Shown in pieces: positions 1-9,125 of a DNA stretch of 64,000 nucleotides. The stretch is from Burkholderiales bacterium (GTDB lineage: Bacteria > Pseudomonadota > Gammaproteobacteria > Burkholderiales > SG8-41): the NCBI GenBank assembly GCA_019744975.1, contig JAIETP010000004.1:62001-126000 (forward strand), in the 5' to 3' direction. Below the pieces are notes generated by a model. It worked only from the letters and a program-made list of their open reading frames with translations, did no database searches and was not told where the DNA came from. How positions within the stretch are numbered: position 1 is the stretch's first letter; each line of letters begins with the position of its first letter. The translations under genes and the position numbers were made by a program.

Positions 1-1535
1 GTCTGGGCGGCGGCATCTTCACCAAGGGCGCCGACGTCGGCGCCGACCTGGTGGGCAAGGTCGAAGCCGGCATTCCCGAAGATGATCCGCGCAACCCGGC
101 GGTGATCGCCGACAACGTCGGTGACAACGTCGGCGACTGCGCCGGCATGGCCGCCGACCTGTTCGAGACCTACGCTGTAACCATCATCGCCACCATGGTG
201 CTCGCCGCGCTGATGCTGCCCAAGCCCGAAGTCGTGCAGGGCGCGGTGATGTACCCGCTGGTGCTCGGCGGTTTCGCCATCATCGCCTCCATCGTCGGCG
301 CGTTTTTCGTCAAGACCTCCGACGGCAAGAACATCATGGGCGCCTTGTACCGCGGCCTGATCGTCGCCGGCGTGCTGGCATTGATCGCCTTCTACCCGAT
401 CACCAGCTGGATGCTCGGCAACATCAGTGAGCACTATCCCCAGTTATCGGTGATGAAGCTCTACGGCACCGCCGTTGTCGGCCTTGTGTTGACCGCGTTC
501 CTGGTGTGGATCACCGAGTACTACACCGGCACCGAATATGCACCGGTGCAGCACGTCGCCGCGGCTTCGACCACCGGCCACGGCACCAACATCATCGCCG
601 GTCTCGGCGTGTCGATGCGCTCCACCGCCTGGCCGGTGCTTGCCGTATGCGTCGCGATCTACATCTCGTACACGCTGGGCGGCCTCTACGGCATCGCCAT
701 CGCCGCGACCTCGATGCTGTCGATGGCCGGCATCATCGTGGCGCTCGACGCCTACGGCCCGATCACCGACAACGCCGGCGGCATCGCCGAAATGTCGGAA
801 ATGCCGAAGTCGGTGCGCGACGTGACCGATCCGCTGGACGCCGTGGGCAACACCACCAAGGCGGTGACCAAGGGTTATGCCATCGGCTCCGCCGGCTTGG
901 CCGCCCTGGTGCTGTTCGCCGACTACACCCACAAGATCGAGGAGACCGGCCGCGTCGTCAGCTTCGACCTGTCGAACCCCGCGGTCATCATCGGCCTCTT
1001 CGCCGGCGGCATGATCCCCTACCTGTTCGGCGCCATGGCAATGGAAGCCGTCGGTCGCGCCGCGGGTTCGGTGGTGGTCGAAGTGCGCCGCCAATTCAAG
1101 GAAATCAGCGGCATCATGGAAGGCACCGCCAAGCCCGATTATTCGCGCGCGGTGGACATGCTGACCCGTGCCGCGATCAAGGAAATGATCGTGCCCTCAC
1201 TGCTGCCGGTGCTCGCACCGGTCGCGGTGGCGTTAATCGTCGGCGCGCTGATGGGCAGGGACGCCGGCATCCAGGCCCTGGGCGGCATGCTGATGGGCAC
1301 CATCGTCACCGGACTCTTCGTCGCCATCTCCATGTGCACCGGCGGCGGCGCCTGGGACAATGCCAAGAAGTACATCGAGGATGGCAACCACGGCGGCAAG
1401 GGTTCCGAGGCGCACAAGGCTGCGGTCACCGGCGACACCGTGGGCGACCCCTACAAGGACACCGCCGGCCCGGCGATCAACCCGCTGATCAAGATCATCA
1501 ACATCGTGGCGCTGCTGATCGTGCCGCTGCTGTAA
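1..1535 (+). CDS. hppA: Membrane-bound H+-translocating pyrophosphatase, 5'-truncated by window edge
   Basis: Integral-membrane enzyme that couples hydrolysis of pyrophosphate to proton export across the cytoplasmic membrane. The reading frame is open from base 3, so the N-terminal part (about 150-180 residues of a usual 660-700) lies outside the window. The substrate-binding signature [11 protein letters not shown] is followed by [19 protein letters not shown], and a second acidic cluster ([18 protein letters not shown]) lies near the C-terminus, as in all family members. In the diagnostic loop [17 protein letters not shown], a Lys occupies the position that separates K+-independent enzymes (Lys) from K+-dependent ones (Ala). 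I therefore infer a K+-independent proton pump rather than a Na+ pump. A strong terminator follows. Soluble ppa is encoded 7 kb downstream. Confidence 0.97.
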   Translation, partial: LGGGIFTKGADVGADLVGKVEAGIPEDDPRNPAVIADNVGDNVGDCAGMAADLFETYAVTIIATMVLAALMLPKPEVVQGAVMYPLVLGGFAIIASIVGAFFVKTSDGKNIMGALYRGLIVAGVLALIAFYPITSWMLGNISEHYPQLSVMKLYGTAVVGLVLTAFLVWITEYYTGTEYAPVQHVAAASTTGHGTNIIAGLGVSMRSTAWPVLAVCVAIYISYTLGGLYGIAIAATSMLSMAGIIVALDAYGPITDNAGGIAEMSEMPKSVRDVTDPLDAVGNTTKAVTKGYAIGSAGLAALVLFADYTHKIEETGRVVSFDLSNPAVIIGLFAGGMIPYLFGAMAMEAVGRAAGSVVVEVRRQFKEISGIMEGTAKPDYSRAVDMLTRAAIKEMIVPSLLPVLAPVAVALIVGALMGRDAGIQALGGMLMGTIVTGLFVAISMCTGGGAWDNAKKYIEDGNHGGKGSEAHKAAVTGDTVGDPYKDTAGPAINPLIKIINIVALLIVPLL

Positions 1536-1553
1536 ACCGCAAGCGTTTCAATA

Positions 1554-1581
1554 AAAACGGCCGGGTTATCCCGGCCGTTTT
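1554..1581 (+). terminator. Intrinsic terminator after hppA
   Basis: Perfect 12-bp stem AAAACGGCCGGG/CCCGGCCGTTTT with a TTAT loop, 18 bases after the hppA stop. The A and T tracts on both sides would let it work in either direction, but the facing gene ends 60 bases further on. Confidence 0.93.
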
Positions 1582-1641
1582 TTATTCAGATGCTGCACCT
1601 CTCTCATGGTCAGAACACAAACGGCATTATGTTTCAGCCGT

Positions 1642-4020
1642 TTATTCATGTTGTTCCCGCGCAATTGCGAGTTTCCCGGACGATTCCCGCAATGCCAGCC
1701 ATTCCTCAAAACTCTGCACCGATAGCGGCTTGCTCATGAAATAACCTTGAGCATGATCACAACCCAGTTCCTTCAGCAACGCCAGACTGGCCTGGTCTTC
1801 AACACCTTCCGCCACAACTGTAAATCCCATGTTATGACCAAGATCGATGGTCGATTTGACGATGACAGCGTCACTTTTGTCCAAGACCATGTTCTTGACA
1901 AAAGATTGATCTATCTTCAATTCCCGCACAGGCAGCCGCTTTATATAAGAAAGGGACGAATAACCCGTACCATAATCGTCGATCGATAATCGCACTCCAA
2001 GCTTGTCAAGCCGGGTCAGGATGTCCAGCGCCAGCGCCGGATCCTCCATGAAGCCGCTTTCAGTAACCTCGATGGCAATACAATGTGCTTCAAGTCCATT
2101 GTCGGCCAGTTCTTTTTCAACCAGATTGGGCAGTTCCGGATTAACCAGGTCGCGGGATGAAATATTCAATGAAACCGTAATGTCCAGTCCCATATCCCGC
2201 CATGTTTTGCTCTGGCGTATGGCCATCTCAACGACGCGCCGTGTAATGCTCCGGATAAAACCGGTATGTTCCGCAAATGGGATGAAATCCGCCGGAGAAA
2301 TAAATCCGCGCTGCGGGTGTATCCATCGAATCAGCGCCTCAACATGCCTCACCTGTCCGGTTTGCAGGTTGATTTTTGGCTGATAGTAAAGAACGAACTC
2401 GTCCCGCTCGATCGCAAGACGCAAGTCCCCCAGTAACCGCAGCAGATCTTCCCGTGGCTGATAGAAATCGTCGCTGTAAACGGCAAAACCCCGGTTACTG
2501 CGCTTGGCGACGTACATTGCCATGTCGGCATGACTCATCAGTGTCCTGGAGTCGGTGCCGTGTTCCGGGTAACTGGCAATGCCGATGCTCGATCCCACAT
2601 CCAGCGGCTGCCCTTCCAGCAGGATTGGCTTCTCCAGCGCGCGTTGTATGGTTGCGGCAATTTCCTGAGCCGGCACAATACCAGCCTCGAGCAGAATGAT
2701 GGCAAACTCGTCTCCACCGAGGCGGGCAACGGTATCGGACTTGCGCAGCAGTGCCTGCAATCTTGCGCCGATTTCTCTCAGCACCATGTCCCCCACGGGG
2801 TGACCGAGCGCATCGTTGACGTATTTGAATCGATCGAGATCCATCATCAGGATGGTGACCGGCGTCTTGGTGCGTTCGGCGGCCTTGAGCGCGGTTTCCA
2901 GGCGATCATTGAACAATGCACGATTGGGTAAACTGGTTAAACTATCCTGATAGGCAAGTTTGAGTATTTTTTCCTCACGAACAGAAATCGCCTCACGCAT
3001 GTGATTGAAGCTTGACACCAGTTCGCCAATTTCATCGTCCTGCCGGATATCGATTTTCTGCGAATAGTCTCCATCACGCATTCTCCGCGCAGACTGCGCC
3101 AACCGGTTGATCGGTCGCGCCAGGCTGCGCCCAACCAGCAAACTGCCCAAAAGTGACACCAGGATGCTGGCGATGCCAAGGAAAAGCAGAGTGCGGCTCA
3201 ACTGATTGAATGGCTCAAGCGCTGTCTCAAGAGATTTTTGCAGCACCGCAACAATCTGCAAATCACCCTGCCTCGCCAACTCAAGCACCCGGATTTCGTG
3301 ATGCGTGTCGCGCATTTGCAGACTGAAATCAATGTCCCCCGCCTTCAGGATGGCAGCCAGACCCCCGGTCAATTCGCCGCGCAAAGCTGCCGGTAGTGTG
3401 GACACACCAATATGCCAGCCGCTACTGGCACTTCCTGCGAGAAAAGACACCTGGAGGGACGTCAATGCGCTCATATTTTTCGCAAGACTGTCGTCAATCG
3501 CGAAACCCATGGCCACCCAAGCGGCAGGCAGCGGCGTCAAAACGGGCACCACAACCAGCTGGTAAAGCTGCTTGTCAATCAACACCACTGCGCTGGTCTG
3601 GCCGCCTTCCCGCACCCCGTTGATAAGACCAGCAAACGGAAAAGCCTTTCCGGCGAGCTCCGGGTGGCGGGTATCCACCACGACTTTCTCATCGAGTCCG
3701 ACCAGCATGGCGATACTGGCATTAATACGCGTACCGTGATTTTCCAGAACCGAGGCAATGGTCGCCTTGTCGTTGGTGCCGATTGCCTGGCGAAAGCCAA
3801 AATCTGCAGCGAGCACTGCGGCCGCCTGGGACAGCTGCTTCCCGTTCTGCTCGACAACAAGCTTGAATACCTTTTCACCAACACCGATCTGGTATGCCAC
3901 TTCGTCGCGTGCGATGCGCTGATTGGCGGCGCTGACCAGCACGAAAACCGTGACTTGAACCGCCACCAGCAACGCAACAAAAAAAACAACGATGCGCGTT
4001 TCGAGTTTGCGGAATTTCAC
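1642..4020 (-). CDS. Membrane sensor HAMP-GGDEF-EAL protein (c-di-GMP turnover)
   Basis: 792-residue transmembrane signalling protein. TM1 is at about residues 10-32 and is followed by a ~240-residue periplasmic sensor region of CACHE type. TM2 is at ~277-300, a HAMP linker at ~300-350, a GGDEF domain with intact GGDEF at 435-439, and an EAL domain with the signature E561-A-L. The EAL domain keeps the DDYGTGYSS loop and the EGVE motif, so both diguanylate cyclase and phosphodiesterase activities could be retained. Which dominates cannot be read from sequence. The start codon lies just upstream of TM1, with AAAGGGAGGG about 5 bases before it. It shares an orientation with the DUF4394 lipoprotein upstream, which suggests that lipoprotein may be its periplasmic partner. 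Confidence 0.93.
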   Translation of the reverse strand: MKFRKLETRIVVFFVALLVAVQVTVFVLVSAANQRIARDEVAYQIGVGEKVFKLVVEQNGKQLSQAAAVLAADFGFRQAIGTNDKATIASVLENHGTRINASIAMLVGLDEKVVVDTRHPELAGKAFPFAGLINGVREGGQTSAVVLIDKQLYQLVVVPVLTPLPAAWVAMGFAIDDSLAKNMSALTSLQVSFLAGSASSGWHIGVSTLPAALRGELTGGLAAILKAGDIDFSLQMRDTHHEIRVLELARQGDLQIVAVLQKSLETALEPFNQLSRTLLFLGIASILVSLLGSLLVGRSLARPINRLAQSARRMRDGDYSQKIDIRQDDEIGELVSSFNHMREAISVREEKILKLAYQDSLTSLPNRALFNDRLETALKAAERTKTPVTILMMDLDRFKYVNDALGHPVGDMVLREIGARLQALLRKSDTVARLGGDEFAIILLEAGIVPAQEIAATIQRALEKPILLEGQPLDVGSSIGIASYPEHGTDSRTLMSHADMAMYVAKRSNRGFAVYSDDFYQPREDLLRLLGDLRLAIERDEFVLYYQPKINLQTGQVRHVEALIRWIHPQRGFISPADFIPFAEHTGFIRSITRRVVEMAIRQSKTWRDMGLDITVSLNISSRDLVNPELPNLVEKELADNGLEAHCIAIEVTESGFMEDPALALDILTRLDKLGVRLSIDDYGTGYSSLSYIKRLPVRELKIDQSFVKNMVLDKSDAVIVKSTIDLGHNMGFTVVAEGVEDQASLALLKELGCDHAQGYFMSKPLSVQSFEEWLALRESSGKLAIAREQHE

Positions 4021-4082
4021 CGACCCTCCCTTTTTTTACTGCCTGTCAGCGCCACAGGTATTGCGATCGTGGCAATTCGGCA

Positions 4083-4982
4083 TCAGGGTTCTATCGCAAT
4101 GCCGCGAACAGCTTTACCGCCGCCTATAGTGCCGATGAATGCTGCGGCGCCGGTAGCCAGATTGATCAGATAGAATTTCGAGGCGACAGCGCCCTTCGCA
4201 GTACCGGCAATGAATGCTACGTTATTGATGTCTGAAATATCGAATGACACACGATCCAGCACTCCGACATTCAATGACCCCACGGTATAGAGTTGCCCGG
4301 TGTTCGGAGATACCGCCGGCATGACGCCTTCACGGGTGCCCTGGGTAACCAGCAAGCCCAAACCGCCATCAACGGCGAAATTGGTGGTTATTTTTTCATT
4401 GGTCTTGTTATAGGTATAACCAGCCGCAATGATACGAGGCGTTTTACCAAAATTTGCATCGTTTTTGGCATAAGCAAGTTCACCGTCAATCTGCAGACCT
4501 GATGCGGCAGCATCAGAATCGACCACCGCACCAGTGTCCGGATGCGCACGCAGGTTCTGGCCCGCATCGCTGACGATACGGATACGATCCACAGTGGGAT
4601 TAAAATCGAAACCGAACTCGCGGCCCGACAACGGCACGGCAAATGGGGTCCCGCCAACAGGTGTTGCCGCACCAGTCGCGGTGTTCAGGGTATAGATTCT
4701 TCCGCTGCTGCCAAGCGCGAACAGCACACCGCGGGCCACTCGATAATCAATACCCATAATATTTTCACCGGGCTGAAGACCCCTTACTGCAACAGTTGCC
4801 AGAATTCGTTGAGGCTGGCCGGCATTGAATTTGATCAATTCATTGATGTCGGTCACAGCAAAAATAATTTCCTTCCGCAGTGAACCCTCGGGCTCGGAAA
4901 GCGACACGCATCCACCCAAGACAAACGCCGCAATCAGTGCCGAAAATACTCTGCGCAGGATCGAAACAATTTGTGTTTTCAA
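4083..4982 (-). CDS. DUF4394-domain lipoprotein
   Basis: 299-residue predicted lipoprotein. The hydrophobic N-terminus ends in a lipobox (VLGGC), followed by a repeat-rich region of the DUF4394 type (DINELIKFNAGQPQ, GIDYRVARGVLFALGSSGRIY, FDFNPTVDRIRIVSD). DUF4394 proteins look like propeller-type extracellular domains of unknown role. I chose the TTG start at 4982 because a perfect AAGGAG sits 6 bases upstream. The in-frame ATG 12 codons earlier has no ribosome binding site and would put charged residues in front of the signal peptide. The gene ends 62 bases before the GGDEF-EAL gene on the same strand and diverges from the copper protein at 5065. Confidence 0.85.
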   Translation of the reverse strand: MKTQIVSILRRVFSALIAAFVLGGCVSLSEPEGSLRKEIIFAVTDINELIKFNAGQPQRILATVAVRGLQPGENIMGIDYRVARGVLFALGSSGRIYTLNTATGAATPVGGTPFAVPLSGREFGFDFNPTVDRIRIVSDAGQNLRAHPDTGAVVDSDAAASGLQIDGELAYAKNDANFGKTPRIIAAGYTYNKTNEKITTNFAVDGGLGLLVTQGTREGVMPAVSPNTGQLYTVGSLNVGVLDRVSFDISDINNVAFIAGTAKGAVASKFYLINLATGAAAFIGTIGGGKAVRGIAIEP

Positions 4983-5064
4983 CTCAGACTCCTTGGTAGT
5001 TAACGGCAAATGCACCAAACCATCTCATGGTACCATCATAATTCGGGGTAACATAGACAAACCC

Positions 5065-5742
5065 ATGATTACAAAACAGAATAAACTCTTGGCCCATGCT
5101 GTTTTTTTGCGTCTGAACGCAATCGGCATTGCATGGATTATCGTATCAATGGCATCGGGTTCAACCGCATCGGCAGCAGCCATTGCGGTGAGCGTGACGG
5201 ACCAGAGCGGTAATTCCGTGCCGGACGCGGTGATTTATGCCACTCCCCGCTCGGGGAACATCCCCAGACCCTTACGCCCCGCCTCTATCGCGCAAATCGA
5301 AAAACAATTTACACCCAAAGTCACAGTGGTGCAGACTGGGGCATCAATCAATTTCCCCAATCGCGACTCTGTCCGACATCACGTTTATTCATTCTCTCCG
5401 GCCAAATCATTCGAGATCAAACTCTATGTCGGCTCACCGCCCGAACCGGTGGTATTTGATAAACCGGGGGATGTGGTCCTGGGATGCAACATTCACGACA
5501 ACATGTATGCATTCGTATACGTGGTGAATACACCCTTTTTTGCCAAGACAGATGCCTCCGGGAATGCCATTATCGATGGCCTGCCAGCGGGTGAGTTCGA
5601 TTTCGCGATCTGGCATTTCGCTCAGTCAGCGCCAGCTCCCGCCAGGCCCATCAGATTGCGCTCCGATGAGCGTCTCAGTACAAAAATCAGCATTTCCCTG
5701 AAAACAACTGGCATCGGCATCGATTCCCAAGGGAAAAAATGA
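5065..5742 (+). CDS. Exported cupredoxin-like protein (amicyanin-type copper ligands)
   Basis: 225-residue protein with an N-terminal signal peptide (MASGSTASAAAIA region). It resembles proteins annotated 'methylamine utilization protein'. Residues 44-90 look like a carboxypeptidase-regulatory-like beta domain, and the cupredoxin-like part follows. The ligand set is C141-x2-H144-x2-M147 with H105/H106 upstream. The C-x2-H-x2-M spacing matches amicyanin rather than plastocyanin (x4). A periplasmic electron carrier or copper-binding sensor partner is plausible. No methylamine dehydrogenase genes are nearby, so the mau name is not justified. The start is the ATG at 5065; the frame is open further upstream but without a signal peptide or SD. 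Its neighbours are DUF4394 and a GGDEF-EAL protein. Confidence 0.8.
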   Translation: MITKQNKLLAHAVFLRLNAIGIAWIIVSMASGSTASAAAIAVSVTDQSGNSVPDAVIYATPRSGNIPRPLRPASIAQIEKQFTPKVTVVQTGASINFPNRDSVRHHVYSFSPAKSFEIKLYVGSPPEPVVFDKPGDVVLGCNIHDNMYAFVYVVNTPFFAKTDASGNAIIDGLPAGEFDFAIWHFAQSAPAPARPIRLRSDERLSTKISISLKTTGIGIDSQGKK

Positions 5743-5808
5743 AATTTTATGCATCGCTCCCCTGACCGCCACACCTTAAGACGGAAAATCCGTAACAAGG
5801 CCATCAGT

Positions 5809-6543
5809 TCAGGTTTTGATCTGCGGCGAAGTATCGTTGCCGAGCAAGGCATACAGCGTTTTCGATTCGAATTCGCGGTGATAAAGGATGTAGACCACCC
5901 ACGCCGTGGCTATCAGCATCAGGTAGGGGTGCAGGAACCAGGTCATCGCCGCCAGCGCGAAATAATAGGCACGCAGACCGTGATTGAAATTGGTGCCTGC
6001 GTAGGAGGTCACCAGCGCGATGCGGTTGATGTCGGCGGCGTACTGCTCGGCATTCTCGTCCTTGGGCGGTTTTGGCGCTGCGCCGACCAGCGTCGAGCAA
6101 AAACCCAGCTGGCGGATCGCCCAGGAAAACTTGAAAAACGCATAAACAAAAATCAGCACCAGCAGCACGATCTTGATTTCGAGCAGGCGCTGCGAGGCCT
6201 TGACCGTGAACGGCAGCCCGGACACCACCTCCATCGCCTGCTGCACATAACCCAGCAGCGCAATCAGCGCGCCCAGCACCAGCATCGTCGTCGAGGCGAA
6301 AAACTGCGAGCTGCGGGTCAGGTTGCGCATGATGTTGACGTCGACCATGCGGTTGTCGCGCCCGATCATGCGCACCATCCACTCCCGGCGGAAATTATCC
6401 ATGGTGCTGTGCAATGTCGGCACGGATTTGGCCCGCCATTCGGCGAACAGCGCGTAGCCGGCCCAGGACAGCACAAAAAACAGGCTGGCCGCGATATCAA
6501 GCCAGGTCAAACTGAGTTCGGCGAGGAAGCGCGAAACGGGCAT
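5809..6543 (-). CDS. DUF599 family membrane protein
   Basis: 244-residue protein with about four to five hydrophobic segments (residues ~10-30, 75-100, 118-140 and 188-212). The DUF599 hallmark N-terminal stretch reads GYALFAEWRAK and is followed by RREWMVRMIGRDNRMVD. Family function is unknown. An AGGAG sits 5 bases before the ATG. The overlapping frame on the same strand lacks membrane segments and is a shadow. It lies downstream of FIST and GST genes on the same strand, with a 58-base gap to the FIST gene. Confidence 0.88.
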   Translation of the reverse strand: MPVSRFLAELSLTWLDIAASLFFVLSWAGYALFAEWRAKSVPTLHSTMDNFRREWMVRMIGRDNRMVDVNIMRNLTRSSQFFASTTMLVLGALIALLGYVQQAMEVVSGLPFTVKASQRLLEIKIVLLVLIFVYAFFKFSWAIRQLGFCSTLVGAAPKPPKDENAEQYAADINRIALVTSYAGTNFNHGLRAYYFALAAMTWFLHPYLMLIATAWVVYILYHREFESKTLYALLGNDTSPQIKT

Positions 6544-6601
6544 GGCAACTCCTGCGGACGATCAGGAAACAGTCTGGAAAAGTGGTTTCAGGGAACCGGT
6601 T

Positions 6602-7723
6602 TTAAAGAAATAACGTCAGCACTCCAGTATAGCCATAGAGCCTGTTGTGCGAAATCTCGCCATTGCAGAAAAACCCGGCGAGCGGCACATCACCCAGCGC
6701 CGACCGGATCATCTTCAGCTCCTCGGACTTGCCGCCGAGCAGCGCGCCGCCGCGCCCAAGGCAGGAGTAATACAGCGCGCCGCGCGGACTGGTGTACAAA
6801 CCCTTGCGGATGCTTTCGAGCATGCGGGTCATGTCGGCGCGCGCCGTGTCATGATCTCGGCGGCAGAACTGCAGGCGCTGACCCTTGCGCGCCTGGTCAC
6901 CGATGGCGATCAGCTTGTTGCCGGGATCGATGCCGATCAGGTTGCGCACGACATATTCGCCGGTATCGCTGCCGGGTACCGACAGTCCGACAAAAATCTG
7001 CCCGCCGAGCTGCGCCAGTTCTTCGTTGGCGGTAATACCGACATCGCTGCGCAGCACTTCCAGCGCGGGACGACCGTCGAGTTCGATGACGATATTGTTC
7101 TGGGCGCCGGTAATTTCATGCGCGGGTCGTATCTGCGCACACCCCTGGGTCAGCCGTGTCGCCACCGTCACCACATCGGAAAACGCCACACCCGACATGC
7201 CGCCCTGCTCCACGCCGTTGGCCAGCAGCGGGTTGGTGGAACCGCGTGAACTGGCCAGGCCGCCCACCAGGAAACCGCTTTCGGTGCGTTTTGCCAGCAG
7301 GCGAATCTGCTGCGCAATGTCGCCGGACAGCGGATCGGCATGGACCACCGCAATGCCTGCCGGCATATCACCGCATTGCAAGTTGACGGACTGTATCTGC
7401 TCTGCGCCGGCAACAGCACTGAACACGCGAAAGCTGTCCGGCGGAAAATCACCGATCATCACCGCGATAGCGGGCTCATCAAGATATTCAACACCGGTGG
7501 CGCAGATGCCGACGCCCACCGTGCCCACCCAGTGTTCAACGCCCGTTGCCGCGGCAAAATGGCGGTGAATGTCCGGCAATGCATCGGCGAAAAAATCCGT
7601 CACATACAGAAAACCCAGATTGCCGTCGCCCGCATTTTTGCCGACATCCAGCTGCGCCAGGCAATCCTGCGCGGCTGCCCTCCAGTCGGCGGCTGCGGCG
7701 TGCCCGAGACGGAATCCGGTCAC
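6602..7723 (-). CDS. FIST-domain sensory protein
   Basis: 373-residue soluble protein with FIST-N (about residues 35-225, GLASSRGSTNPLLANGVEQGG) and FIST-C (about 230-355, with the NLIGIDP and GRPALEVL motifs). FIST domains are thought to bind small ligands such as amino acids and usually feed two-component or c-di-GMP systems. Here the protein stands alone with no output domain. The start is a GTG, 13 bases after the GST stop, so co-transcription with the GST gene is likely. The SD is weak, so the start is less certain than the body. Confidence 0.88.
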   Translation of the reverse strand: MTGFRLGHAAAADWRAAAQDCLAQLDVGKNAGDGNLGFLYVTDFFADALPDIHRHFAAATGVEHWVGTVGVGICATGVEYLDEPAIAVMIGDFPPDSFRVFSAVAGAEQIQSVNLQCGDMPAGIAVVHADPLSGDIAQQIRLLAKRTESGFLVGGLASSRGSTNPLLANGVEQGGMSGVAFSDVVTVATRLTQGCAQIRPAHEITGAQNNIVIELDGRPALEVLRSDVGITANEELAQLGGQIFVGLSVPGSDTGEYVVRNLIGIDPGNKLIAIGDQARKGQRLQFCRRDHDTARADMTRMLESIRKGLYTSPRGALYYSCLGRGGALLGGKSEELKMIRSALGDVPLAGFFCNGEISHNRLYGYTGVLTLFL

Positions 7724-7736
7724 AAAAATCGGCGCG

Positions 7737-8327
7737 TCAAACGCGCTTGATCCAGCCCGGCAGGGCCTCGACGCGTTTCACCCAGGCCGCAACACCCGGA
7801 TGCCCCGCCAGATCGAAACCGCCTTCCGGTGACACCGAGGTGTAGCAGTAACAGGCGAGGTCGGCGATGGTCGGCCGGCCACCGGCCAGCCAGTCGTTGT
7901 TTTTCAGTCGCCCCTCGAGCACCGCCAGTCCGTTGCGGCCGTAGGCGGCATATTCTTCGTAATCGCCGATGGCGCGAATGCCGATTTTTTTGCCGCGCGC
8001 CCATTGCAGCCCGTAGTGCAGTTCGTTGTTCGACAGCGCCAGCCACTGCTGCACTCCGGCCATGCCCGCGGCATCCGTCGGCAGCCATTGTTCGCCGCCG
8101 AATTTGCGCGCGAGATAAACAAGGCAGGCCGTCGAATCCCAGAATACCTGATCCCCGTCCACCAGCACCGGCACCTGGCCGCGCGGATTGAGTTTGAGGA
8201 ATTCCGGCGTCTTGTGCTCTTTTTTGTCGGTATCGAGTACCACGGTCTCGAACGGCACCTTCAGCATCGACAGCAGCAGGCGGACTTTCCAGGCGTTGCC
8301 CGAGGTGGGGGTGATATACAGTTTCAT
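7737..8327 (-). CDS. Glutathione S-transferase family protein
   Basis: 196-residue GST. The thioredoxin-like N-terminal domain begins MKLYITPTSGNAWKVRL, with the cis-Pro motif GQVPVLVDGD and the glutathione-contacting DSTACLVYL. The all-helical C-terminal domain carries the N-capping segment TIADLACYCY. The length is slightly short for the family (200-220). The ATG at 8327 has GGAG six bases upstream and gives the canonical N-terminus; an upstream in-frame ATG would add 12 unrelated residues. Substrate unknown. It is divergent from ppa. Confidence 0.9.
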   Translation of the reverse strand: MKLYITPTSGNAWKVRLLLSMLKVPFETVVLDTDKKEHKTPEFLKLNPRGQVPVLVDGDQVFWDSTACLVYLARKFGGEQWLPTDAAGMAGVQQWLALSNNELHYGLQWARGKKIGIRAIGDYEEYAAYGRNGLAVLEGRLKNNDWLAGGRPTIADLACYCYTSVSPEGGFDLAGHPGVAAWVKRVEALPGWIKRV

Positions 8328-8418
8328 GAACGGCTCCGTAAAGTATGGTTGCAGCGAAAGCAATGGGACGAAAGCGTGATGCTAGCACGCAGCACCCCGC
8401 CCGCAGGACCGGCGAAGT

Positions 8419-8424
8419 TATAAT
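8419..8424 (+). promoter_or_regulatory. -10 element of the ppa promoter
   Basis: Perfect TATAAT 26 bases before the GTG start of ppa, in the divergent GST/ppa spacer. No convincing -35 box lies 16-18 bases upstream, so an activator or a weak -35 is implied. Confidence 0.55.
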
Positions 8425-8450
8425 GTATCTTCATTGCCAAGGAAAATACC

Positions 8451-8999
8451 GTGAACCTGGACCGGGTCAGCTCCGGCTACGACGTGCCCAACGATTTCAA
8501 TGTGATCATTGAAATTCCAATGCATGCCGAGCCCATCAAGTACGAAATGGAAAAAACCACCGGTGCGATGTTCGTCGACCGCTTCATGTCGACCGCCATG
8601 CGTTATCCCTGCAATTACGGCTATGTGCCGCACACGCTGTCCGGCGACGGCGACCCGGTGGACGTGCTGGTGCTGTCGCCGGTGCCGCTGATCACCGGCG
8701 TGGTGGTACGCTGCCGCCCGGTGGGCATGCTGAAAATGGAAGACGAGGCCGGCGATGACACCAAGATTCTTGCGGTGCCGATCGACAAGCTGACCCCGCT
8801 CTACTCCGCCATCCGCTCGCCGGACGATTTGACCCAGGGTACGCTGGCGCAGATCGCGCATTTTTTCCAGCACTACAAGGACCTCGAGCCCGGCAAATGG
8901 GTCAAGGTGCTGGGTTGGGTCGGCGCGGCAGAAGCCGGACAGGAAATCATCAGCGGCGTCAAAGGTTACCAGCAGGCCTCGCAAAAGCCGAAATTCTGA
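8451..8999 (+). CDS. ppa: Soluble inorganic pyrophosphatase, family I
   Basis: 182-residue cytoplasmic Mg2+-dependent enzyme that hydrolyses pyrophosphate to phosphate. It shows the family I features [15 protein letters not shown] and [12 protein letters not shown], then the signature [10 protein letters not shown] holding three metal-binding Asp residues, and KWVKVLGW near the end. The GTG start is supported by AAGGA 7 bases upstream. With hppA at the left edge, the cell has both an energy-conserving and a heat-releasing pyrophosphatase. Confidence 0.96.
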   Translation: MNLDRVSSGYDVPNDFNVIIEIPMHAEPIKYEMEKTTGAMFVDRFMSTAMRYPCNYGYVPHTLSGDGDPVDVLVLSPVPLITGVVVRCRPVGMLKMEDEAGDDTKILAVPIDKLTPLYSAIRSPDDLTQGTLAQIAHFFQHYKDLEPGKWVKVLGWVGAAEAGQEIISGVKGYQQASQKPKF

Positions 9000-9125
9000 A
9001 CCCCGGGATTTTCCCGGCATCCCCGGATATCAGGGTGATCAGCCCCTGCTGCACACGCGGCTTTTCGATCCAGGCTGCAAGCGACGCGCGCATGCCGGCA
9101 ACAGTGTCAACGCTGTTCTGCATTC

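Noticed and set aside
506-1744. 412-codon frame overlapping hppA in another frame
   Set aside because: Arg/His-rich shadow that runs through the hppA terminator.
5065-5742. True mau (methylamine dehydrogenase) gene
   Set aside because: Only the copper-ligand spacing fits; no mauA, mauB or TTQ-biogenesis genes are in the window.
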